The notes under the pieces: generated by a model | Database searches by the model: none | What the model saw: only the letters and a program-made list of their open reading frames with translations | What the model was told of the DNA's origin: nothing | In this document: positions 59,569-64,000 of the stretch, in pieces | Layout of the letters: each line of letters opens with the position of its first letter | Position numbering within the stretch: position 1 is the first letter of the stretch | Made by a program: the position numbers and the translations under genes | From: Microglena sp. YARC | Lineage: Eukaryota; Chlorophyta; Chlorophyceae; Chlamydomonadales; Chlamydomonadaceae | Assembly: GCA_022414725.1 (NCBI GenBank) | Contig: CM039464.1 | Coordinates: 25,365,110-25,429,109 of the forward strand | DNA length: 64,000 bases | Reading direction: 5' to 3'

Positions 59569-61339
59569 ATATAAAGTATGCCTTATTACGAGGTGTGAGG
59601 TTGAGGGGGCCAGCCCGTTTGCTTGCACTGGGGCCAACTACCAAGTGATCTAGGCTACTTGTACTGAAATCCTGAAATCAGGCTTGAGTTGCAACTTTAG
59701 CTACCGTACTGGCACACAAATTTGACGGTTGGAAATTATCGTTGAAGGTGAGCGGTCTGAGATAATAGGACAGAGCAGCAGCCTGTGCACCCCACTCACC
59801 CCACTCAACCCCGCCTTTTCTACACATATAAAGTTTCACGTGAGCAGGCTGAGAGAATCAGACAGAGCAACGGCCTATGCACCCCCACCCCCACCACACC
59901 ACACCACACCACCACTACTTTCATCCCTCCAACTTGGTTCGAGAATCCTTTCAGATATGCCCTAAGCTGGTACAAAGCTGCACAGAACATGATCTCCCGC
60001 TCAGTGAACCCTACAAAAACTTAATCCTAAACCCTAACCCTGGTTCAGATATGCCCTAAGCTTGTACAACGCTGCACAAAACAAGATCTCCCGCTCGGCA
60101 AACCCTAAAAACCTGTCCCCCTTATATCTAAACCCTGAACACTAAACCCTAAACCCTGGTTCAGATATGCCCTAAGCTTGTCTAACGCTGCAAAGAGCAA
60201 GGTCTCCCTCTCAGTGAACCCTACATAAAAAACGAACTCCTAAACTCTAAACCCTGAACCCTAAACCATAAAACCTTGACCGGGGTTCAGATATGCCCTA
60301 AGCTTGTTCAACGCTGCAAAGAGCAAGGTCTCCCTCTCAGAGAACCCTAAAGAAAAACGAACCTCTAAACTATAAACCCTGAACATTGCTAAAGAATGAA
60401 GAGTCGGGGGTTCGACTCCCCCTTCGGTCGCTCTTGGCGTTGCAGGTCGTCGTCAACCGCGATGGTAGCTTGTCCAGTTGAGGTAGGAGACCGCTCCCCA
60501 CCCGCGTACGACGGGCTCCCTTAACACCACGCCCCATCAGGCGTTATTATTACTTTTTTTAAACCCTGAACCCTAAACCCTGGTTAAGATATGCCTTAAG
60601 CTTGTCCAACGCTGCAAAGAGCAAGGTCTCCCTCTCAGAGAACCCAAAAGAAAAACGAACCCCTAAACTCTAAACCCTGAACCTTAAACCCTTGACCCTG
60701 GTTCAGATATGCCCTAAGCTTGTCCAACACTGCAAAGAGCAAGGTCTCCCTCTCAGAGAACCCTAAAGAAAAACGACCCCCTAAACTCTAAACCCTGAAC
60801 CCTAAACCCTGAACCCTGGTTCAGATATGCTCCAAACTTGTCCAACGCTGCAAAGAGCAGGGTCTCCCTCTCAGTGAACCCTACAGAAAAACGACCCCCT
60901 AAACTCTAAACCCTGAACCCTGAACCCTGAACCCTAAACACTTAACCTTGGTTCAGATATGCCCTAAGCTTGTCCGACGCTGCAAAGAGTAAGGTCTCCC
61001 TCTCAGAGAACCCTAACGAAATACAAACCCCTAAACTCTAAACCCTGAACCCTGAAACCTAAACCCTGAACCCTGAACCCTAATCACTTAACCATTTGTC
61101 AGATATGCCCTAGGCTTGTCCTACGCTGCAAAGAGCAAGGTCTCCTTCTCAGAGAACCCTAAATAAAAACAAACCCCTAAACCCTGAACCCTGGTTCAGA
61201 TATGCCCTAAGCTTGTCCAACGCTGCAAAGAGCAAGGCCTCCCTCTTGGCGAACACCGGATCACTGAGACCTCCGACTGTGTTGAGGTGCCTATGGAGGA
61301 AGGCATTGTCAGTGAAATCAACAATGTGGTCGCTCATAG
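45396..61339 (+). CDS. Aspartyl/asparaginyl beta-hydroxylase-like type II membrane protein (5' part; continues past window)
   Basis: Six exons are visible: 45396-45755, 49262-49396, 52153-52264, 55056-55156, 58018-58175 and 61200-61339. Codon phases agree at each junction (0, 0, 1, 0, 0), and exon 6 ends in phase 2 at a GTAAGA donor. About 335 residues are visible. A basic N-terminus and one membrane segment (about 23-41) suggest a Golgi or ER type II topology. Residues 256-289 carry the HxD iron motif (HPD) and RIHVPIFTNP. Residues about 320-335 carry EEGIVSEINN and then His. These are hallmarks of the Asp/Asn beta-hydroxylase family (Fe(II)/2-oxoglutarate), which hydroxylates Asp, Asn or related side chains of lumenal substrates. 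The 2-oxoglutarate-binding Arg should lie in exon 7, beyond the window. Exon 5 needs a one-base frame correction. Confidence 0.8.
45756..46205 (+). repeat. Donor-side junction array of hydroxylase exon 1 (three in-frame 66-nt exon copies)
   Basis: Copies at 45835-45900, 45984-46049 and 46131-46196 translate to RDLTQGLETVALTR then QLLADL, as in exon 1 (RDLTQGLETVAMAR, QLLADL). Each is preceded by an AG and followed by GTAG, phase 0 at both ends. Spacers are CA repeats. Confidence 0.88.
46206..47400. repeat. CA-rich minisatellite and ~130-bp repeat in hydroxylase intron 1
   Basis: 46206-46870: units of about 75 bp with CATGCAACCAGCAATCTGGC and CACTCGCGCACACATGCGCA. 46915-47400: about four units with TCTTTCCCTATC, TGGTGTCCCGGACAGCAC and CTTCCCAGCTTCACACAAG. 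Confidence 0.8.
48172..48360 (+). repeat. Interspersed family ATTCCGCTATATA-AGCGATCGCTA, copy 2
   Basis: Homologous to 43303-43490, inserted in the acceptor array of hydroxylase intron 1. Confidence 0.65.
48764..48957. mobile_element. hAT-like MITE, copy 1 (194 bp)
   Basis: Terminal inverted repeats are CAGGGTACTTCAAA and, reversed, CAGGGTAATTCAAAG. The interior is dense in AGCGC / GCGCTTT motifs. The flanks carry TACCAGACAA at 48753-48762 and 48958-48967. The related array unit at 47540-47580 (CTACCAGAAGACCCCC) is uninterrupted and serves as an empty site. No coding capacity. Confidence 0.82.
49262..49396 (+). CDS. Hydroxylase-like exon 2
   Basis: There are 45 codons in phase 0 at both ends, from acceptor gatccattcag to CAG|GTGTGA. 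The product reads GYASKIGGTWASG, then HLDVKLKQTKRFWEAG, then LALAKVDVSAVQ. It is a membrane-distal helical segment without a recognised motif. The reading frame is supported by phase agreement with exons 1 and 3. Five acceptor-side copies (GYASKIGG) precede it, and about 18 donor-side copies (VDVSAVQ plus donor) follow it. Confidence 0.75.
49397..50085 (+). repeat. Donor-side junction array of hydroxylase exon 2 (37-bp minisatellite)
   Basis: About 18 units of GTTGATGTGTCAGCAGTACA, GGTGTGACTTTGTTGAG. The first part is the end of exon 2 (VDVSAVQ) and the second its donor and first intron bases. Identity is highest next to the exon and falls toward 50.05 kb. Confidence 0.9.
50130..51870 (+). 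repeat. Polypyrimidine minisatellite before hydroxylase exon 3
   Basis: Units of about 45-60 bp: TTGTCGCCCTTACCCCTTCT, ACCTCCCCTGCCCCC, CTTTCCCCCTGCCCCCTCCC. The coding strand is almost purine-free for 1.7 kb and leads straight to the exon 3 acceptors at 51908 and 52152. It generates Pro/Leu-rich frames of no coding meaning. Confidence 0.85.
51909..51985 (+). pseudogene. Acceptor-side copy of hydroxylase exon 3
   Basis: After cttctcag it reads EAIKNLPENMWDDKEAGMS, then TAPPLS and TGA. It matches exon 3 for 16 codons with three substitutions and then diverges. Use of this acceptor would end the protein prematurely. Confidence 0.8.
52153..52264 (+). CDS. Hydroxylase-like exon 3
   Basis: The exon has 37 codons plus one base, from acceptor ctcttctcag to donor gtatgtg. 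The product reads EAIKNLPEKMWDDNEARVSN then AMVEGRDANMANIKPGC. The final G joins GT of exon 4 to form Gly203. No family motif lies here, but the phase agreement and the repeated use of its borders support a true exon. One acceptor-side copy lies at 51909, and about eight donor-side copies lie at 53.3-54.7 kb. Confidence 0.78.
52375..52710 (+). mobile_element. tRNA-derived SINE, copy B, interrupted by a MITE
   Basis: A box TGGTCTAGTGG at 52387-52397 and B box GGTTCGACTCC at 52430-52440 have tRNA-correct spacing. The T stem is perfect (GGGGG/CCCCC) and the D stem is intact, but the anticodon stem does not pair. The body matches copies A and C, ends at CAGGCGTTAT (52710), and is split by the insertion at 52545-52684. 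Confidence 0.82.
52545..52684. mobile_element. 140-bp MITE with 24-bp inverted repeats and TA target duplication
   Basis: The ends start TAGCAATTCAG and are inverted over 24 bp with two mismatches. TA flanks both sides (52543-52544, 52685-52686). The SINE at 60395-60560 reads CTCCCTTAACACC across the site with a single TA, so the empty site is present in this window. The TA duplication suggests mobilisation by a Tc1/mariner-type transposase. Confidence 0.88.
52735..53236 (+). repeat. (TTACC)n pentanucleotide array at the SINE tail
   Basis: About 75 nearly perfect TTACC units to 53121, then imperfect units with AGTAGTACCTTT. It follows directly from the SINE 3' end GCGTTATGAGTACCTTT, suggesting the array grew from the SINE tail. 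Confidence 0.88.
54116..54310. mobile_element. hAT-like MITE, copy 2 (195 bp)
   Basis: Ends are CAGGTTACTTAAAA and, reversed, CAGGGTGATTCAAAG. Flanks GCCAGGAC and GCCAGGTC form an imperfect 8-bp duplication (7 of 8). The interior is nearly identical to copy 1 with AGCGC motifs. Some host sequence is missing on the right. Confidence 0.78.
54330..54512. mobile_element. hAT-like MITE, copy 3 (183 bp, more diverged)
   Basis: Inner termini GGTACTTCCA and, reversed, GGTTCTTCCA. Flanks GTGGATAT and ATGGATAT match at 7 of 8 bases. It is shortened and has lost several GCGC motifs. Confidence 0.68.
54708..54768 (+). repeat. GGATATGCTATGT 14-bp tandem repeat
   Basis: Four to five copies, apparently grown from the downstream part of the last donor-array unit. 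Confidence 0.75.
54880..54965 (-). repeat. Interspersed family GTCAGAATT-GCCTTCC
   Basis: The reverse complement matches 63825-63895: GGCTRAA-TAGTCAGAATT, GCCTTCC-TCGC, GAGCTACG-AAGGCC and GTTGGC. Two copies in opposite orientation. Confidence 0.6.
55056..55156 (+). CDS. Hydroxylase-like exon 4
   Basis: Two bases complete Gly203, then 33 codons run to GAG|gtgagc. The acceptor is ggctgcatgcag. The product reads TIFLVFSDQMAEHAYRFPYY then EYFRDVLEPLILE. The hydrophobic strand followed by an amphipathic helix rich in aromatic residues fits the region just before the catalytic barrel. Neither border has an obvious junction array, the only exon here without one on either side. Confidence 0.78.
55266..55385 (+). 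repeat. (GAT)n trinucleotide array
   Basis: GATGATGATG with GCT and GCC variants, inside hydroxylase intron 4. No junction copies are seen at this donor. Confidence 0.85.
55700..56600. other. Intron 4 simple-sequence stretch
   Basis: C runs at 55719-55737 and 56360-56383, (GA)n at 56293-56352, and AATCAGGCCTTCAAT repeats at 55975-56100. No exon seen. Confidence 0.6.
56740..58017 (+). repeat. Acceptor-side junction array of hydroxylase exon 5
   Basis: About ten copies of GATG--GCAG|ATCTTGGGACC, TGGCGGATTGACAAGAG (near 56750, 56825, 56903, 56970, 57325, 57445, 57628, 57700, 57815 and 57910) match the acceptor and exon start ILGPGGLTR. Spacers are GTTATTCAAATTTGACGACG repeats. Confidence 0.82.
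58018..58175 (+). CDS. Hydroxylase-like exon 5: HxD iron-binding segment, frame broken in a G run
   Basis: The acceptor is gatgtcgcag and the donor is CAG|gtgagc. From the acceptor, phase 0 reads ILGPGGLTRVVRMQF, ARMPPGGVIHLHPDGG. From the donor backwards, the other frame reads GFAHKAHRIHVPIFTNPN, VSFQ. The two meet in a run of seven G (58105-58111). One extra G gives 53 codons, phase 0 at both ends, and a continuous Asp/Asn beta-hydroxylase signature with PPGG-IH-HPDGG and R-HVPI-TNP. HPD supplies two of the three iron ligands. The break is most likely a homopolymer assembly error; a real pseudogenising indel is the alternative. Confidence 0.78.
58176..59560 (+). repeat. Donor-side junction array of hydroxylase exon 5
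   Basis: Eight copies (near 58252, 58366, 58476, 58580, 58671, 58798, 58944, 59468) read ATACATGTGCCTATCTTCAC, AAACCCAAATGTGTCGTTTC, AG|GTGAGC, i.e. IHVPIFTNPNVSFQ and donor. Spacers are ATAAATAAATGTAAATAGT repeats, pure from 59000 to 59450. Several copies differ from the exon at silent positions. Confidence 0.9.
59578..59660 (-). repeat. Interspersed family GGTTGGCCCCAATGCAAGC, copy 3
   Basis: The reverse complement shares the GCCCCAGTGCAAGCAAACGG, GCTGGCCCCCTCAACCTCAC core with copies at 5085 and 43138. Confidence 0.6.
59950..61199 (+). repeat. Acceptor-side junction array of hydroxylase exon 6 with telomere-like spacers
   Basis: Nine copies (borders near 59954, 60049, 60164, 60290, 60585, 60704, 60824, 60954, 61095) read GGTTCAG|ATATGCCCTAAG, CTTGTCCAACGCTGCAAAGA, GCAAGGTCTCCCTCTCAG, matching exon 6 (ICPKLVQRCKEQGLPL). 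Spacers are ACCCTAAACCCTGAACCCTA variants resembling plant-type telomeric repeats. Confidence 0.88.
60395..60560 (+). mobile_element. tRNA-derived SINE, copy C (5'-truncated, uninterrupted)
   Basis: It begins within the tRNA-like anticodon region (GAAGAGTCGGGGGTTCGACT), continues through GGTAGCTTGTCCAGTTGAGG and CTCCCTTAACACCACGCCCC, and ends GCGTTATTATTACTTTTTTT. It lacks the MITE present in copy B and sits inside the exon 6 acceptor array. Confidence 0.82.
61200..61339 (+). CDS. Hydroxylase-like exon 6: second part of the double-stranded beta-helix
   Basis: There are 46 codons plus two bases, from acceptor ggttcag to CATAG|GTAAGA. The product reads ICPKLVQRCKEQGLPLGEHR, then ITETSDCVEVPMEEGIVSE, INNVVAH. 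In Asp/Asn beta-hydroxylases the sequence G-V-E-NN---H supplies the distal iron-binding His after the HxD, and EEGIVSEINNVVAH fits that. Nine acceptor-side copies precede it and a 2.6-kb donor-side array follows it to the window edge. Confidence 0.8.
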
Positions 61340-63347
61340 GTAAGAATGTCAACATGAAATCAACACTGTGTCAGTGTAATTCAGAGTCTTAGTGAAGTTA
61401 ACACTGTGTCAGTGTAATTCAGAGTCTTAGTGAAATTAACAATGTGTCAGTGTAATTCAGAGTCTTAGTGAAATTAACACTGTGTCAGTGTAATTCAGAG
61501 TCTTAGTGAAATTAACAATGTGTCAGTGTAATTCAGAGTCTTAGTGAAGTTAACACTGTGTCAGTGTAATTCAGAGTCTTAGTGAAATTAACAATGTGTC
61601 AGTGTAATTCAGAATCTTAGTGAAGTTAACACTGTGTCAGTGTAATTCAGAGTCTTAGTGAAATTAACACTGTGTCAGTGTAATTCAGAGTCTTAGTGAA
61701 ATTAACACTGTGTCAGTGTAATTCAGAGTCTTAGTGAAATTAACACTGTGTCAGTGTAATTCAGAGTCTTAGTGAAATTAACAATGTGTCAGTGTAATTC
61801 AGAGTCTTAGTGAAGTTAACACTGTGTCAGTGTAATTCAGAGTCTTAGTGAAATTAACACTGTGTCAGTGTAATTCAGAGTCTTAGTGAAGTTAACAATG
61901 TGTCAGTGTAATTCAGAGTCTTAGTGAAATTAACACTGTGTCAGTGTAATTCAGAGTCTTAGTGAAGAAATTAAACGTGTCAGTGTTCAGAGAAATTCTT
62001 AGTTAGTGTTCAGAAAATTAACACTGTGTCAGTGTAATTCAGAGTCTTAGTGAAATTAACAATGTGTCAGTGTAATTCAGAGTCTTAGTGAAATTAACAC
62101 TGTGTCAGTGTAATTCAGAGTCTTAGTGAAATTAACAATTTTTAGTGAAATTAACAAGTCTTAGTGAAATTATGTGTCAGTGTAATTCAGAGTCTTAGTG
62201 AAATTAACACTGTGTCAGTGTAATTCAGAGTCTTAGTGAAATTAACAATGTGTCAGTGTAATTCAGAGTCTTAGTGAAATTAACACTGTGTCCAGCTGTG
62301 TCCAGCTTTGTCCGTATAATTTCTGTTGTCAGTGGAATCAACAATGTGGTCGCTCATAGGTACGAATGTCAACATGAAATTAACAATGTGTCTGTGTAAT
62401 TCAGAGTCTTAGTGAAATCAACAATGTCGTCGCTCATAGGTAAGAATGTCAACATGAACTGAACAATATGCCAGTTAAATACTCAATGTTAGTGAAATCA
62501 ACAACATGCCAGTGTAGTATATAGTAAATAGGTAACATCTTGTATGTCAGTATCTGAAATCAGCAATGCCGTCGCTCATAGGTAAGAATGTCAACATGAA
62601 ATGAACAATAGGCCAGTTAAATATTCAATGTTAGCAGATGTTAGTGAATTTAACACTGTGTCCGTATAATTGACATTATCAGTGAAATCAACAATGTTGC
62701 TCAATAGGTAAGAATGTGAATGTGAAATCAACAATATGTCAGTATAATTCAGAGTGTTAGTGAAATCAACAATATGTCAGTATAATTCAGAGTGTTAGTG
62801 AAATCAACAATATGTCAGTATAATTCAGAGTGTTAGTGAAATCAACAATATGTCAGTATAATTCAGAGTGTTAGTGAAATCAGCAATGTCGTCGCTCATA
62901 GGTAAGAATGTGAATGTGAAATCAACAACATGCCAGTTAAATATTCATTGTCAGTGAAATCAACAATGTCGCCGCTCATAGGTAAGAATGTCAACATGAA
63001 ATTAAAAATGTGTCACTGTAATTCAGAGTCTTAGTGAAGTCAGCAATGTCGTCGCTCATAGGTAAGAATATGAATGTGAAATCAACAGTAGGTCCGGATA
63101 TGTCAGATGAATTATTAGTATCAGAGAAATCAGCAATGTTGTTGCCCAATAGGTAAGAATATGAATGTGAAATCAACAATAGGTCCGGATATGTCAGATG
63201 AATTATTAGTATCAGAGAAATCAGCAATGTTGTTGCTCAATAGGTGAGAATATCAACATGACATGAACAATGTGTCAGTAGAATGAGAAATTTCAGTGAA
63301 ATCGACATTACGGTATGCCAGTTAATTTTACAATGTTAGTGAAATCC

Positions 63348-63402
63348 ACGTCCTGTGAATAACTGTATTACACGGATGTAACAATTTCAATTTCAATTTC
63401 AC
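63348..63402 (+). mobile_element. AATTTC-tail retroposon, 5'-truncated copy
   Basis: CACGTCCTGTGAATAACTG, ACACGGATGTAACAATTT and CAATTTCAATTTC are inserted between two TTAGTGAAATC units of the host array. The flanking repeat could be a target duplication or simply the array unit. Confidence 0.6.
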
Positions 63403-63764
63403 TTAGTGAAATCGACGCTGTGTCCATATAATTTACATTGTAAGCGAAATCAACAATGCGTCAGCATGATTCATAGTGCCAGTGAAAGCAACAATGCCGT
63501 TGCTCGGTAAAACTGTGAATGACAAATCAACAGTATGCCCTGATGTGCCAGTTAAATTTGAAATGTTAGTGAAGCAAGAATGCGTCAGTATAACTCATAG
63601 TGCCAGTGAAATCAACAATGTTTTTGCTCATAGATAAAAGTGTGAATGACAAATCAACAGTATGCCCTGATATACCAGTTCAATTTGCAATGTTAGTGAA
63701 ATCAACACTGTCTCCCACTGTGTCTGTATAATTTATATTGTCAGCGAAATCAACAATGTTGTTG

Positions 63765-63897
63765 GCAGTTTTTTTTACGGCGACGCGTCGCCACTGCGTC
63801 GCCCACCCATCGTGGCTGGGCGACGCATGGTTTTGGCTAAACTAGTCAGAATTTGCCTTCCGTCGCCCACGGAGCTACGGAAGGCCATTGGCCAATC
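63765..63897 (+). mobile_element. Insertion of a GCGACGCGTCGC-containing element in the exon 6 donor array
   Basis: It interrupts the unit CAACAATGTTGTTGG and is followed by GAATTCAACAATGTGGTTG. It contains GCGACGCGTCGC and TGCGTCGCCC / GGGCGACGCA inverted repeats and the family shared with 54880-54965. GACGCGTCG also occurs near 4768 and 47462. Confidence 0.55.
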
Positions 63898-64000
63898 TGA
63901 ATTCAACAATGTGGTTGCTCATAGATAAAACTGTGGAAGTGAAATTTGCAATGTTAGTCAAATCAACACTGTGTCCCGCGGTGTCCGTATAATTTGTATT

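Larger units (their letters stand above)
61340..64000 (+). repeat. Donor-side junction array of hydroxylase exon 6
   Basis: The first kilobase is a ~38-bp unit, TTAGTGAAATTAACA, TGTGTCAGTGTAATTCAGAG, a shifted copy of the exon end. From 62.3 kb the units are closer to it, GTGAAATCAACAATGTCGTC, GCTCATAG|GTAAGAATG (SEINNVVAHR and donor), about 12 times. GT is changed to AT in the last copies (CATAGATAAA). Confidence 0.88.

Noticed and set aside
59990..61190. Telomere or subtelomere
   Set aside because: The CCCTAAA-like motifs are short, degenerate and interrupted by coding-derived units; gene structure continues on both sides.

Overview
The window is eukaryotic nuclear DNA, probably from a green-lineage alga. 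This rests on spliceosomal introns with GT..AG borders, plant-type CCCTAAA-like repeats, tRNA-derived SINEs, MITEs, and a plant-style ENT plus Agenet gene. The exact lineage cannot be read from the sequence. Well over three quarters is tandem repeat, so most long open frames (His/Thr-rich, poly-Asp, Pro-rich, Tyr/Leu-rich) are translations of repeats. The real genes are short exons, most under 60 codons, recovered here by matching splice borders, codon phase and family motifs.

Two genes stand head to head around 44.16-45.40 kb. On the minus strand is a complete five-exon gene: 44163-44059, 42260-42151, 39782-39632, 37998-37811 and 7432-7306. It encodes 226 residues that I read as an EMSY-LIKE protein (N-terminal ENT domain, basic linker, C-terminal Agenet/Tudor domain). 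Its last intron is about 30.4 kb. On the plus strand is the 5' part of a gene for a type II membrane-anchored aspartyl/asparaginyl beta-hydroxylase-like 2-oxoglutarate dioxygenase. Its exons are 45396-45755, 49262-49396, 52153-52264, 55056-55156, 58018-58175 and 61200-61339, and it runs off the right edge. A third, poorly resolved minus-strand gene has candidate exons at 4701-4627 and 2080-1985.

The main discovery is how the introns are built. At 16 of the 19 intron ends I can examine in the two good genes, the intron interior beside the splice site is filled with degenerate tandem copies of that same exon-intron junction. On the donor side, each copy holds the last roughly 15-70 nt of the exon plus its GT site. 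On the acceptor side, each copy holds the intron's terminal AG plus the first exon bases. The extreme case is the 27.5-kb, 91-bp satellite at 10.3-37.8 kb, which is the donor array of exon 4 of the EMSY-like gene, amplified to roughly 280 units. The telomere-like block at 60-61.2 kb, the CA, CCCT and TAAA minisatellites, and the polypyrimidine block at 50.1-51.9 kb are other parts of the same architecture.

Older and younger mobile elements are nested in this. They include a tRNA-derived SINE family (three copies), a TA-flanked MITE inserted into one of those SINEs with an uninterrupted copy elsewhere in the window, a hAT-like MITE family (three copies), and several short interspersed families. 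Assembly quality varies: 11.4-26 kb is full of random indels that worsen toward an exactly 1000-N gap (22841-23840), and one homopolymer breaks the frame of hydroxylase exon 5.
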